A stretch of DNA of 21,000 nucleotides from a virus (IMGVR_UViG_3300020001_000021:1-21000); one strand, 5' to 3'. Positions 1 through 9,635 are shown, counted from the stretch's first letter. Numbers and translations: made by a program. The notes: generated by a model from the sequence alone, not told the origin.

Positions 1-1490
1 CGGCCTGCGACCAGTACAACACCTACGGCATGAAGGTGTACTACATCGAGCCGGACTGGGCGACTAAGACGCCCAGGATCATCACGGAGAACCCGTACGG
101 CGGGTACCCCGAGTTCGACCGCTTCGGCAACCTGGTGTCGTACACCCGCAAGATGCTCAAGCGTGCACGCGACCTATCGGTCGAGTATCCGGAACTGCAT
201 GCCGTCATCATGGCCAATGGGCGCAGCGGCGATGACATGGTTGAGATCATCCGGTACTGCGACAAGGATCAGGTCAGCCTGATCTATTGCGACAAGCACG
301 CACACGTCCTTTCTAACGTCAAGCATAACCTCGGGCAAATCCCAATGGCGGTTGCCGTCCGCCCCGGGCTTGACGATGAAATGCACGGCCAGTACGACGA
401 CGTTATCTGGGTCCAGATTGCCCGGGATTACCTTGCCAAGCTTAATATTGAGGCTGTGGAAAAGGCCATCCGGGCTCCCCTTGCCCTGCCGAATGATGTC
501 GGTGACGTTGCCTATGGGCCGGACGCCACGATCCGTTCGGCCAGTCCAGAGAAGATTAAGCGCATCGGCCTCGACGTCCCTCAGTCGTCGTTCGCCGAAA
601 GCCAGTTGCTCTCGAAGGAACTGCGCGATGGATCCCGGTATCCGGAGGGCAGAGAAGGGCAGATCGACGCCTCCGTAATCACGGGGCGCGGTGTTCAGGC
701 ACTGATGGGCACCATCGACACCCAGATTAAAGCGGCACAGACCGTGTTTGCCGACACATTCCAGCAGGTCATCCGTGTTTGCATGGTCATGGATGAGAAG
801 TACTGGGGCGGGTCCAGCAAGACCGTTAACGGCATGGCCGCTGGGGCGCCATATCAGGTGACCTACACCCCCTCCCGGGACCTCGACGGGGATCACTCCA
901 TTGATGTCAGCTACGGCCTCATGGCCGGGCTGGATCCCAACAGGTGGCTGGTGTTCGCGCTTCAGGCTCATGGCGCGAACCTTATCTCGCGCGACACGCT
1001 CATGCGCCACCTTCCGATGGACATGGACGTGATGGCCGAAGAGGCGCGGATCAACGTTGAGGACACGCGCAAGGCGATCATGCAGGCAGTGTTTGGCTAC
1101 GCTCAGGCGATCTCCGTCGTAGCGCAGACCGGGGGCGACCCCGCGATGGTGGTCGCCAAGATCACCCAGTTTGCGAACGACCTTCAGAAGGGGAAAACCG
1201 TTGAGCAAGCCGCGAGTCATGCCTTCCCGCCCCCTCCGCCAGCGCCGCCACCTGGCGCGGTACCTCCGGGATCTGACGGCCAGCCCGCCGCGCCCGGCGG
1301 ACCTCCGGGCGGCCCGGGAGCACCTGGCGAGATTCCGCAGGGACTCAACGCCAATGGCCTACTTCAGGGAGTTGCGGCGGCTGGCCAAGCGCCAGGAGGT
1401 CGCCCTGATCTTCAAACCCTTCTCGCGGGAATGAACTCAAGCGGCAAGCCCCAGCTCGGGGCACGGATCGAATCCCGGTCCCCGGTATAA
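1..1490 (+). CDS. Portal protein, 5' end outside window
   Basis: Forms the dodecameric ring at the capsid vertex through which DNA is packaged and ejected. The frame is open to the left edge (codons begin at base 3, reading A-C-D-Q-Y-N-T-Y-G before the first ATG at 30), so that ATG is probably internal and the gene starts upstream. The 486 visible residues hold a mixed alpha/beta body, then a helical part around residues 190-390 with Gln/Ala-rich helices (VQALMGTIDTQIKAAQTVF region), as expected for portal stem and crown segments. The tail from about residue 396 is Pro/Gly/Ala-rich and probably disordered. It is followed by small structural ORFs and putative internal proteins, which suits a portal at the head of the module. 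The family call rests on sequence feel and position; no single diagnostic motif was seen. Confidence 0.72.
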   Translation, partial: ACDQYNTYGMKVYYIEPDWATKTPRIITENPYGGYPEFDRFGNLVSYTRKMLKRARDLSVEYPELHAVIMANGRSGDDMVEIIRYCDKDQVSLIYCDKHAHVLSNVKHNLGQIPMAVAVRPGLDDEMHGQYDDVIWVQIARDYLAKLNIEAVEKAIRAPLALPNDVGDVAYGPDATIRSASPEKIKRIGLDVPQSSFAESQLLSKELRDGSRYPEGREGQIDASVITGRGVQALMGTIDTQIKAAQTVFADTFQQVIRVCMVMDEKYWGGSSKTVNGMAAGAPYQVTYTPSRDLDGDHSIDVSYGLMAGLDPNRWLVFALQAHGANLISRDTLMRHLPMDMDVMAEEARINVEDTRKAIMQAVFGYAQAISVVAQTGGDPAMVVAKITQFANDLQKGKTVEQAASHAFPPPPPAPPPGAVPPGSDGQPAAPGGPPGGPGAPGEIPQGLNANGLLQGVAAAGQAPGGRPDLQTLLAGMNSSGKPQLGARIESRSPV

Positions 1491-1506
1491 CACAGGAGAT
1501 ATCCAG

Positions 1507-1704
1507 ATGGCAGCCCAGAGCGATCCCGGTCTTCCCGGCCCGATGGATGGCGCCGCGAAGCGCCCCCCGCACAAGCAGGCCCACTCGCAGAAGCCGAAGC
1601 ACAGCGCGTCCGCGACGGGTCCGAGTGACCCGCGGATTGAGGCGCCGAAGCGCCGGACCGGCCCGCGCATCACCACGCGGGGCAGTAACAAGGGTGCCCG
1701 GTAG
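1507..1704 (+). CDS. Small basic Pro/Lys-rich protein
   Basis: A 65-residue protein without a family I recognise. A clear ribosome binding site (ACAGGAGAT) lies about 5 bases before the ATG, and the gene follows the portal stop by 16 bases. The product is rich in Pro, Lys, Arg, Ser and Gly, with no hydrophobic core, and looks unfolded and nucleic-acid-compatible. Small basic ORFs in this position are common in actinophage head modules, but nothing here shows a function. Confidence 0.6.
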   Translation: MAAQSDPGLPGPMDGAAKRPPHKQAHSQKPKHSASATGPSDPRIEAPKRRTGPRITTRGSNKGAR

Positions 1705-1713
1705 GGCGCGCTG

Positions 1714-1953
1714 GTGACCGACTCCGACGAAGACGAACCAATGTTCGTCTATGACATCACGAGGCCCCGCAGATTCTCGCGGGGCCTCGTTGCATCTATG
1801 GCCGTTGCCTGCGTTGGTGAACTGTTCGCCTCGGTTGGTGAACTGTTCGAGAACGTCGCGATGACCCTCGTGTCCCACGAGAAGTGGGTTGACGAGAACG
1901 CCGCCATCGGCAAGGCAATCGAATCACTTACAGACGTGACCCCATTCCAGTAG
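1714..1953 (+). CDS. Small hypothetical protein with internal heptad repeat
   Basis: A 79-residue ORF starting at GTG; an in-frame ATG at 1741 is an alternative start, and neither has a strong ribosome binding site. The middle carries a tandem repeat (VGELFAS then VGELFEN) encoded by a 16-base direct repeat at 1813-1828 and 1834-1849. The C-terminal half is acidic and amphipathic (HEKWVDENAAIGKAIESL), like a helical bundle segment. A 12-bp perfect inverted repeat at 1759-1790 lies inside the reading frame, so the N-terminal third may not be translated, or the hairpin may act on the mRNA. The stop is 12 bases before the next start. Function unknown; a start at 1798 after the hairpin is also possible. 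Confidence 0.5.
   Translation: MTDSDEDEPMFVYDITRPRRFSRGLVASMAVACVGELFASVGELFENVAMTLVSHEKWVDENAAIGKAIESLTDVTPFQ
1759..1790 (+). terminator. 12-bp GC-rich hairpin, terminator-like, inside an ORF
   Basis: Bases 1759-1770 and 1779-1790 are perfect reverse complements (ACGAGGCCCCGC / GCGGGGCCTCGT) around an 8-base loop. It resembles the U-poor GC hairpins that end other gene blocks in this window, but it is overlapped by the ORF at 1714-1953 and no T-tract follows. It could be an attenuator or processing hairpin between the portal unit and the genes downstream. Confidence 0.5.
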
Positions 1954-1965
1954 AGGGAGATCCCC

Positions 1966-2433
1966 ATGGCCAGTGGCGGATATCATCCTCCCGCTAATCC
2001 GGCCCCCTCTTCCGGGCCGGGGGCCTTGAGTCGTCGTACAGACGGCGGGCCTTCACAGCCGATGCGCGAACTCCCGAATGCGGAGTATGGCGCCGGTAAG
2101 GAATTCCGCGAGCTTCAGCAAGGCGCACCCCTCCCCCAGGCGCCTGCGCTCCCTCGGCCCTCGGCCCCCTCCCCGGCACAGTCACAGGGAGGTGGTCCGC
2201 AAGTCGTCCCGTTTAATGCCCCCTCCACTCGCCCCGGCGAGCCGGTCACTTCCGGCGCCGACTCGGGCGCTGGCCCGGGTATGGACGCACTGGGCCTGCC
2301 GGATCCACAGGAGATGGACCTGACCGCGATGAAGTCGCGGATGCCTGCGCTTGAAATGCTGGCGGGCCACCCCGGTACCTCGAAGGAGGTACGCAACTAC
2401 GTCCGCCGCTTGCGGGGCATGATTGGAACTTAG
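1966..2433 (+). CDS. Hypothetical structural-module protein, Pro/Gly-rich with helical C-terminus
   Basis: 155 residues with a good ribosome binding site (GAGGGAGAT) before ATG. The first 115 residues are rich in Pro, Gly, Ser and Ala and probably disordered; residues from about 118 on (MDLTAMKSRMPALEMLAG, then a basic EVRNYVRRLRG helix) look folded. Its TAG stop touches the ATG of the 1675-residue protein, so the two are probably translationally coupled. A disordered linker with a short helical end would suit a protein binding the portal or the internal protein, but that is inference. Confidence 0.68.
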   Translation: MASGGYHPPANPAPSSGPGALSRRTDGGPSQPMRELPNAEYGAGKEFRELQQGAPLPQAPALPRPSAPSPAQSQGGGPQVVPFNAPSTRPGEPVTSGADSGAGPGMDALGLPDPQEMDLTAMKSRMPALEMLAGHPGTSKEVRNYVRRLRGMIGT

Positions 2434-5400
2434 ATGGCTGGCTTTCTCGATGCGCTGAAGGCGTCCATCAGTAACCTGTTCAACGTCGGCGGAGAGGGTC
2501 AGAAGGCGTCCAACAAGGCCGCCTATGACATGGCGACTGCGCCATTCGATTCACACAAGGACATTGGCGACGCCTGGAATTCGTTCTTCAGCGCGGCGAA
2601 GTATGCGCCCCGGATGATCGGGGCGGAGCTGGGCGTCGCCGGTACTGCCATCGGGGGGGCGATCAACTCCAACCCGGTCACCCGTGGCGCGGCCTCCGGC
2701 CTTGAGACCGCGTACCGCGAGGGCATCTCCCGTCCTATCACGACTCTGTCTCTGAACGCCAACGAGGCGTCTCGTGGCGAGGATGACTCGTGGAAGAAGC
2801 TGTTCGATGGGGATGCGTGGGCTAAGGCGTATGACGCCTCGAAGGGCATCTCCATGGGGCAGGCCCTCATCGGCGGAGCCGCCCTCGGGGAGGATGGCAT
2901 AGGCGGCCAGGCCGCCTCCATTGACCAGATCAAGCAGGCGATCAACACCGGGAAGTACGACGAGGGCGCGCTCCAGTGGACGAGCGGCACGCTGGACGCC
3001 GCCGGTCGCATGTTCCTCGACCCGAGCATCATCGGCGGCAAGGCCGTGGGCCTTGCCCGCCTCCGTTATGTCAAGCCGCTTGCGGGCGCTCAGGTGGCTG
3101 AGGGTGCGGCCACCACGTACACCCTGTCCAAGCGGTTCGATCGCGTGGCGCAGGTGGTCCAGAAGGCGAAGTCCGCGGACGAAGTCCGCGTCCGGCTGCT
3201 GAACGACAACAGCAATGGCGCCGCTATGGCGTCCGTGCTGTTCAACGTGCGCCACGACCCGGAGCTTCTGCGCATCGCTACTCGCGCGGGCTACGGCGAG
3301 GGTGGTGCGTTCGATGACCTTAACGCGTACAACCAGACCCTGATTGCCGCGAAGCAGGACGCGTCGACAGGCATGCAGGCCGCCGCGGACATTGGGCGTT
3401 TGCGGCGTGGGGATTCCGCGATCGTGCGCCGTCAGCGCGCCAACATGGCGGACGAGCAGCCCGGCGACTGGGAAGACTACGTTAACCTGATGAAGACGGA
3501 TGCCAACGTCTTCGACCAGGCCGTGACCACCTCCCCCGAACTAATGCAGGCCGTGAAGGACGCACCGCTTCTGTCCTCCGGCAAGGTCGCGCTTCCGCAG
3601 ATGCGCGACTCGCTGTCCTCCCGCATGCGTTTCACTTTGCACCAGAGCGCCTTCAGTGACGCTCAGCCTTCCCTCGTGAAGGCCCCCATAGAGTCGATCA
3701 TGCGTACATGGATGATCCCATCCAATCGCCGCCTCCACGGAATCAACCTCATTGATGACAATTCCGATAAGGCGGTACGCACGTATCTCGATCGCGCCGG
3801 AATGCCCCAAGCGCAGAAAGCCTCTCTTCTCGATAGATACATGGCTGCCACGGGGAACAACGGTCAGCGGTCTGTGGTCATGGCGCAGATCGAAGACGCG
3901 GCTATCCGCCACATCGGCGGAGTGTACGGCTACTCACCGGCAGAGGTGGAGTCCATCACTCAGGCCGCGGCGTCGGGCGCTGGCCGCGCCCGCGAGATCA
4001 TGGCGAACAAGCACGAGTTCATGGCTCAGGATCTTCAGTCCGACCTTGCCGAACAGGGCAAGGTCATGCTTCACATTGATGAGGACGGGACCCGTCACGT
4101 CATTCCCGTGCCCGCGCTTGAGTCTCAGCTTCAGGACCTGTACCCGGTAGCCGACCCGGCTGCCGTGCATTCCGCGATGAAGAACTCTCAGTCCCTTGTT
4201 CGCAGCACCGCATCAACTGTCGCTGGCGATGTCTCGATGTTCATGGACAAGATCCACCGCATCTGGAAGCCGACCGTGCTTATCGGTCTGGGCTGGCCCG
4301 TGAGGGCGGGCTCGGATGAGGTGGCGCGCTCCGTCGCGCTGTTCGGTCTCGGCTCGCAGATAATGGGCATCGGCAAGGGCTTCCGCTATTCCGCGGAGAA
4401 CATCGCGGAGCGCGGGGCCACCCGCTGGGACGCGTACGTGAAGGGCCAGAACCGGGACCGCATTCAGGTGCTGAACCGGGTCATGGATCCGGAGATGAAC
4501 AACCACGCGCGCTTCCTCGACCTGGCGCACGCCTACTCCAAGGGCATGATCTCCACGAAGGAACTCGTGGAGACGACGACCGATGCCGTCAAGAAGGGCC
4601 TCGGGGATCCGATCCACGCGGGCCTGTGGCGCGGCGTCGAAGACGGCGTGATGTCGAAGAAGGAATTCGGGGGCGAGGTTGTTTCCCGCGCGCTGGCGAA
4701 GAATGAGAAGAACTGGTTCAAGAATCCGTATAGCCAGCGCGGGATTATCAATCAGGCGTACGATGAGGGCAAGTCGTCTGTCGACCCAATGACCGGCGGC
4801 GAGTACAAGCCAGGCGCGGATGTGAAGGTCATTCGGTCGAAGACCATTCAGCCGGACGAGACCACTGGCCGCATTCACAACAATGACTTCGTTCGGGCGA
4901 ACCTCGATCACCTGATCCCAGACGATTCGGGCATAACGCTGACCCACGTGGGTGACGGCGCTATCCGCATCGACGCGCACGCGCAGCAGCTCGGGTTCGC
5001 TGACCGCAGGCTGATCGCGAAGCGCGAGCTGAAGGACTTCCCGAACAAGGCGGCCCGGTCAGCTAACCGGCCGGTGATGGTGAAGCTGGGCAACGGCCAG
5101 AAGATCGTGATGGAAGGCGCCATGGAGGGCGCCGGTCACGGGCTAATGAAGCAGGCTTCCGGCGATGACGTGTACGCCAACTACCTCGCGGACTCGCACG
5201 AACTGATGCGCGACCGCATCGGCGCTTCGGCTGGCTGGTCTAATGGCATCACGGCGACGGACACAGTTCAGTACCCGAAGGCGTGGGAGCGGGCAGTTAA
5301 CATCCAGCTCGGGAACGACCGCGCGGCCCGCGGATTCCTTGAGGGCTCCAACTTCGACACGATGAAGCACTGGGCCGAGACGGATCCGGATGGGCAGGAC

Positions 5401-7461
5401 TGGGCGCGGACTACCGCGTTCACCGGCTCCATTGATGACCGGCTCGCACGCACGCAGGCGATGGTTGAGCACTACGTGCCGGACAACCAGGCCCTGCGGG
5501 ACAAGGTGCTGAACTACCGCGCCAACTTCGATGACCTGCACAAGGTTGTGCCGGACGACTCGATGAAGCCCCAGGTTCACGGCGAGCTTCTGGAATTCAA
5601 CCTGGGCGGCCCGAAGTCTCTTGAGCTGATCCGCAAGGGCACGCACAAGCTCATGGAGAAGATGGGCACGGTGCCGGGCGACAAGTTCTCCCGGTATCCA
5701 TTCCTCGACAAGTCCTACCGCGCCCACGTCGCGGACATGGCGAAGCTCGAATTCGATCAGCGCGGCGAGATCACCAACGCGCGCAAGTTCGAGATTCAGC
5801 AGGCCGCGCGAAAGAAGGCGCTGTACGACGTGAAGAAGTGGCTGTACAACTCGGACATGGTGTCCGAGGGGTCCAGCCTCATCCGGCACTTCTCGCCATT
5901 CTCGGCCGCATGGCAGGACGGCATGCGGGCCTGGTCCGGTATCGCATTCCGTGAGCGCCCCGAGACGATCGGCGCAATGAACCTTCTCTGGAATTCACCG
6001 GAGAAGGCGGGCATGATCGTTGACCAGGATGGCCGTCAGCTCAAGAAGGACGCCCAAGGCAAAGAGCACTACTACGAGGACGAGATCGACCCGCAAACGG
6101 GTATGCCCACCGGCAAGCGGATCGAGTACAAGAAGAAGCCTGGCGACTCTACCGACAAGTACATTCAGTTCGCTCTTCCCTCGTGGCTGTCGCCGGACCA
6201 GGTGGCGGACGGCGGGTCCGTTGATGTCCGCATCAACAAGGATTCGTTCAACACGTTCATGCACTTAGACCCCGGGGCTGGTCCTATTGTGACCGTGCCC
6301 ACTTCCGCGATCGTGCAGAAGTGGCACCCGGAGTGGGGCCAGAACGAGATCGTCAAGCGGATCCTCCCCTACGGCCCGTCGAATGACGCCGTGAAGAACG
6401 CCATGTCCAACGAGCTTCGCCAGGTCTACGAGAACTGGAAAGGCGAGGACGATTCGACGTGGCGCAATCAGGCGATGGCGATCTTGCAGACGGAGACCAT
6501 CAAGTACAACCAGGGTCAGCGCACCACGAAGCCCACCATGCAGGAGGCTTCCGACAAGGCGACTTCGCTGAAGCTCATGCGGACCGTCCTCACGTCGGTC
6601 CTGCCAGTGTCGCCCACCTTCCAGAGTCCCTACCAGGCCCACATCGACGCCTACAAGCAGTTGGAGGCGCGGGACCCGGGGACCGCGGATCAGCAGTTCT
6701 ACAACCGCTACGGGGATGACTTCTTCATCCTCACGGCGCGCGTGACTCAGGGCGTCAAGGGACTGCCTCCCACGATGGAGTCGTACAACGCGATCAAGAA
6801 GTACCGCGACATGATCGAGAAGAACCCCGACATCGCGGGCGCGATCGTCGGGGACGTGAGCGGTTCCTTTAACAAGGCCGTGTATGAGTGGCAGAAGCAG
6901 GAGCAGATCACGCCCGGCGCGTCTGCGAAGTTCCGTGAACTGATGGATATGCGGGACAGCGTGGAGGACGCCGGTCGGCGTCTCTCGTGGATCAAGTACC
7001 AGAACACGGCCGATGTCATTCACGCGGAGCTGTCGGCCCGCGACTTGACTAGTGTCGACGCGAAGGGTGCCGAAGACCTGAAGGATCTTCAGACCGGCAT
7101 CGTTCAGCAGCTCGGGTTCGACAGTAATGGTGCGCCCACGAAGTGGTACGAGGATTACACGGGCGGCAATCAGGCGAAGCAGGCGAAGATCCTTTCAGGT
7201 CTGCGCCAGGTCGCGCAGGACCCGGTGCTCTTGCATCGTGAGGACATTCAGGGCCTGGCGGATTACTTCGCCATGCGGGATGACTTCAAGCAGCAGCTCG
7301 CGGACCGCGCCGACAAGGGCGGCGCGAAGACGCTGGCCGCGAAGAAGAACGCCGACATTCAGGGCATGTGGGAACAGGCCGTGTTCGGTCTCAAGGAACA
7401 GAACCTCACCTTCTCCCGTCTCTACGACCGCTATCTGACTAGCGATGATCTGAAGGTGTAG
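2434..7461 (+). CDS. Giant (1675 aa) putative internal/ejected virion protein
   Basis: The largest gene in the window, starting directly after the upstream stop codon. The sequence is Ala/Gly-rich and mostly helical. The N-terminal 60-160 residues contain Gly/Ala-rich weakly hydrophobic stretches (AELGVAGTAIGGAI; GQALIGGAALGEDG), and a further hydrophobic segment lies near residues 605-650 (KPTVLIGLGWPVRAG to GLGSQIMGIGKGF). Such segments are typical of ejected proteins that cross membranes. No long coiled-coil or tandem repeats as in tape-measure proteins are apparent, and it lies between portal and capsid genes, not among tail genes. I infer an internal head protein delivered with the DNA, comparable in role to the large internal proteins of podoviruses. 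I see no catalytic motif I would defend. A tape-measure role or an embedded enzyme domain cannot be ruled out by eye. Confidence 0.6.
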   Translation: MAGFLDALKASISNLFNVGGEGQKASNKAAYDMATAPFDSHKDIGDAWNSFFSAAKYAPRMIGAELGVAGTAIGGAINSNPVTRGAASGLETAYREGISRPITTLSLNANEASRGEDDSWKKLFDGDAWAKAYDASKGISMGQALIGGAALGEDGIGGQAASIDQIKQAINTGKYDEGALQWTSGTLDAAGRMFLDPSIIGGKAVGLARLRYVKPLAGAQVAEGAATTYTLSKRFDRVAQVVQKAKSADEVRVRLLNDNSNGAAMASVLFNVRHDPELLRIATRAGYGEGGAFDDLNAYNQTLIAAKQDASTGMQAAADIGRLRRGDSAIVRRQRANMADEQPGDWEDYVNLMKTDANVFDQAVTTSPELMQAVKDAPLLSSGKVALPQMRDSLSSRMRFTLHQSAFSDAQPSLVKAPIESIMRTWMIPSNRRLHGINLIDDNSDKAVRTYLDRAGMPQAQKASLLDRYMAATGNNGQRSVVMAQIEDAAIRHIGGVYGYSPAEVESITQAAASGAGRAREIMANKHEFMAQDLQSDLAEQGKVMLHIDEDGTRHVIPVPALESQLQDLYPVADPAAVHSAMKNSQSLVRSTASTVAGDVSMFMDKIHRIWKPTVLIGLGWPVRAGSDEVARSVALFGLGSQIMGIGKGFRYSAENIAERGATRWDAYVKGQNRDRIQVLNRVMDPEMNNHARFLDLAHAYSKGMISTKELVETTTDAVKKGLGDPIHAGLWRGVEDGVMSKKEFGGEVVSRALAKNEKNWFKNPYSQRGIINQAYDEGKSSVDPMTGGEYKPGADVKVIRSKTIQPDETTGRIHNNDFVRANLDHLIPDDSGITLTHVGDGAIRIDAHAQQLGFADRRLIAKRELKDFPNKAARSANRPVMVKLGNGQKIVMEGAMEGAGHGLMKQASGDDVYANYLADSHELMRDRIGASAGWSNGITATDTVQYPKAWERAVNIQLGNDRAARGFLEGSNFDTMKHWAETDPDGQDWARTTAFTGSIDDRLARTQAMVEHYVPDNQALRDKVLNYRANFDDLHKVVPDDSMKPQVHGELLEFNLGGPKSLELIRKGTHKLMEKMGTVPGDKFSRYPFLDKSYRAHVADMAKLEFDQRGEITNARKFEIQQAARKKALYDVKKWLYNSDMVSEGSSLIRHFSPFSAAWQDGMRAWSGIAFRERPETIGAMNLLWNSPEKAGMIVDQDGRQLKKDAQGKEHYYEDEIDPQTGMPTGKRIEYKKKPGDSTDKYIQFALPSWLSPDQVADGGSVDVRINKDSFNTFMHLDPGAGPIVTVPTSAIVQKWHPEWGQNEIVKRILPYGPSNDAVKNAMSNELRQVYENWKGEDDSTWRNQAMAILQTETIKYNQGQRTTKPTMQEASDKATSLKLMRTVLTSVLPVSPTFQSPYQAHIDAYKQLEARDPGTADQQFYNRYGDDFFILTARVTQGVKGLPPTMESYNAIKKYRDMIEKNPDIAGAIVGDVSGSFNKAVYEWQKQEQITPGASAKFRELMDMRDSVEDAGRRLSWIKYQNTADVIHAELSARDLTSVDAKGAEDLKDLQTGIVQQLGFDSNGAPTKWYEDYTGGNQAKQAKILSGLRQVAQDPVLLHREDIQGLADYFAMRDDFKQQLADRADKGGAKTLAAKKNADIQGMWEQAVFGLKEQNLTFSRLYDRYLTSDDLKV

Positions 7462-7464
7462 CCA

Positions 7465-8757
7465 ATGAGCACCGAGTACGAGAGGCAGAAGGCTGCCGAG
7501 GCCGCGGCTCGGCAGAAGATGTACGACCAGGCAAGCAAGCCCACGGCGTACGAGCTTCAGAAGCAGGCCGAGGCTAACGCCCGGATGAAGGCCAACCCGG
7601 CGGCCTACCAGTCGCAGTTGCCCCGGTCGGGATCGAGCACCCCGAACCGGGGTGGCGGGGCGAGTAGCCGCCAGGCCGCCGCGGACGCGATGGCCCGCCA
7701 GCAGAAGGCGGGCCTCGCGAAGGCCGCCGCGCAGCGCGCCCTCATGGCGATCCCGCCGAAGGGTCCGCTCAGCTATCAGTCGAAGAACCCGACGTACTAC
7801 GACGCTGTGGATTTCCTGGCGAAGAAGTACGGGCTGAACCCGCTGATCTCTGGTGCTCTGGCGAATAAGCAGCTTGGCGCGGACTACCGCGAGCGGTACG
7901 GGCTGACGCCCGTACCCGGAAACGTGATGAAGGACGCCAAGGGCAACATCATTAAGGGCGCCCCGGTCCAGCCGGGTCCGGGCTACCAGGGCGGGCAGTT
8001 CGGCACGGATGGCGTCTTCATGGGCTACTACGACACGGCTGGCCGTGTCACGGCAACGTCCCTGAAGGACGCCTCGATTACCGCTATCGAGCACACCCAG
8101 AGCATCCCCGAGCATCACCAGCTCGTGGTGCCCGCGGACGCTGCCAAGGGAATCATCTTCGGCTGGACTCCGCAGAAGATCGCACAGTTTCAGAAGGACC
8201 GGGGCCTGAAGGTTACGGGTGTTGCTGACACGAAGACGGCTGCGAAATGGTCCGAGGGTGTGAATGGCGCGCAGAAGTACTACCAGTTCGGTGGGGCACC
8301 TATTACCCCGGACGACTTCCTGACCGCGAAGTACGGCACGAAGAAGAAGGCCACCAGCTCCGGCGGATCGGGGGGTGGCTCCGGCGGGGGTCGTGGTGGT
8401 GGCGGAGGTTCTGGTGGTGGCAGCGGAGTCGGTGCCACGCAGTCTCGCGTTACGCTCACGTCCCGGACTGATCTTCAGAACGCGCTCAACCAGATGTTCC
8501 AGGACAAGCTTGGCCGTAACGCCACGGATTCGGAACTCACCAGCTATCTGAAGCAGGTGAATTCGCAGGAGCGCATTCACCCCCAGGTGGCCACGGTTGA
8601 CGCCAATGGGAACTCGAATGTCTCCGGCGGCGTCGACCCGGTTCAGGTTGCGCAGAACTTTATGAATCAGGTTCAGGGTGGTGAGGTCGGAACCCGCGCC
8701 GCGGGCGTCGACTACTTCGCCGCGGCAATGAAGATGCTGGGCGGAGGTGGACTGTAG
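7465..8757 (+). CDS. Putative virion protein with peptidoglycan-binding-like domain and Gly-rich linker
   Basis: 430 residues, starting 3 bases after the giant gene with AAGGTG upstream of the ATG. The N-terminus is a charged Ala/Gln-rich helix (about 1-100). Residues about 233-265 (TPQKIAQFQKDRGLKVTG then DTKTAAKW) match the peptidoglycan-binding type 1 pattern, helix-FQxxxGLxVTG-helix. A Gly/Ser linker occupies about 297-324, and a helical C-terminal domain follows. A cell-wall-binding module in a protein between internal-protein genes suggests a part in crossing the wall during DNA delivery. No lytic catalytic residues were recognised. The stop codon overlaps the next GTG start by one base. 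Confidence 0.62.
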   Translation: MSTEYERQKAAEAAARQKMYDQASKPTAYELQKQAEANARMKANPAAYQSQLPRSGSSTPNRGGGASSRQAAADAMARQQKAGLAKAAAQRALMAIPPKGPLSYQSKNPTYYDAVDFLAKKYGLNPLISGALANKQLGADYRERYGLTPVPGNVMKDAKGNIIKGAPVQPGPGYQGGQFGTDGVFMGYYDTAGRVTATSLKDASITAIEHTQSIPEHHQLVVPADAAKGIIFGWTPQKIAQFQKDRGLKVTGVADTKTAAKWSEGVNGAQKYYQFGGAPITPDDFLTAKYGTKKKATSSGGSGGGSGGGRGGGGGSGGGSGVGATQSRVTLTSRTDLQNALNQMFQDKLGRNATDSELTSYLKQVNSQERIHPQVATVDANGNSNVSGGVDPVQVAQNFMNQVQGGEVGTRAAGVDYFAAAMKMLGGGGL

Positions 8758-9635
8758 TGGCGCCAACGATCAACGCTAATGACCTGGCGGCCAAGTACGG
8801 TTACGCCGCCTCGTTCTTCAACGCCGACCCGGAACTGAAGAAGCTTCTCGCCGCTGCCGTTAAGGCGCAGTGGTCACCGGAAGAGTTCTCGGCCCGGTTT
8901 ATGAACTCGGGCTGGTACAAGAACCATTCGTCTTCACTGAAGGATCTTCTCGCCCTCAAGGCGAAAGAGCCTGCCGAGTACAACAAGCGAATGTCGGATT
9001 CGCTTGCGAACATGCAGACCGAGGCGGGCAAGCTCGGGATCACCGTGGATCCCGCTCGCCTCAAGTCGATGGCCACCAACGCGGTTCTGTACGCGTGGGA
9101 CCAGGGCCAGATTGACCGCGCGTTCGCGGCGGAAATGAAGTACAACCCGAACGGCCAGCCGGGCGGGGATGTCGGATCCATGCAGTCTCAGATCCGCCAG
9201 AACGCGGCGGATTATGGGATCACGCTCGGGGACCAGGACATCTTCTCGATGGCACAGAAGATCGTTGGGGGTTCACTCGACCAGGAGGGTGCGCTTGAGC
9301 ACATCAAGCAACTCGCGGCTGGTAGATATCCGGGACTTCAGGACGAGATCAAGAAGGGCCTTTCGGTCCGTGAGGCCGCGAGTACTTACGTACAGTCGCA
9401 GGCCCGCATCCTTGAGGTTGATCCGAATCAGATCGACCTTGCCACGGACCCCAATCTCCAGAAGGCGTTGCAGGCACGCGGTCCGGACGGTAAGCCGATA
9501 CCGGGTGGCGTGCCACTGTGGCAGTACGAGCAGCAGCTCAAGCAGGACCCGAAGTGGCTTCAGACGAACAACGCCCGGCAGGATATGAACGGCGTGGCGA
9601 ATAAGGTCCTGAAGGATTTCGGACTTGTATCGTGA
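8757..9635 (+). CDS. Putative internal virion protein
   Basis: 292 residues from a GTG start overlapping the upstream stop by one base, with GGAGGTGG upstream. The sequence is helical with repeated acidic/basic amphipathic segments, one opening with DLAAKYGYAASFFNADPELK and another with SQIRQNAADYGITLGDQ. There is no signal peptide or membrane segment. Gln/Asn/Ala-rich composition and position with its neighbours suggest another internal or ejected protein. I do not recognise a named family. Confidence 0.6.
   Translation: MAPTINANDLAAKYGYAASFFNADPELKKLLAAAVKAQWSPEEFSARFMNSGWYKNHSSSLKDLLALKAKEPAEYNKRMSDSLANMQTEAGKLGITVDPARLKSMATNAVLYAWDQGQIDRAFAAEMKYNPNGQPGGDVGSMQSQIRQNAADYGITLGDQDIFSMAQKIVGGSLDQEGALEHIKQLAAGRYPGLQDEIKKGLSVREAASTYVQSQARILEVDPNQIDLATDPNLQKALQARGPDGKPIPGGVPLWQYEQQLKQDPKWLQTNNARQDMNGVANKVLKDFGLVS

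Noticed and set aside
1171-1434. 87-residue alternative frame over the portal C-terminus
   Set aside because: Arg-rich product with no ribosome binding site; the portal frame gives a sensible Pro/Gly-rich tail there.
7195-8766. 523-residue minus-strand open frame
   Set aside because: It covers two well-supported plus genes with start-stop overlaps; composition is typical of a GC-rich shadow frame.
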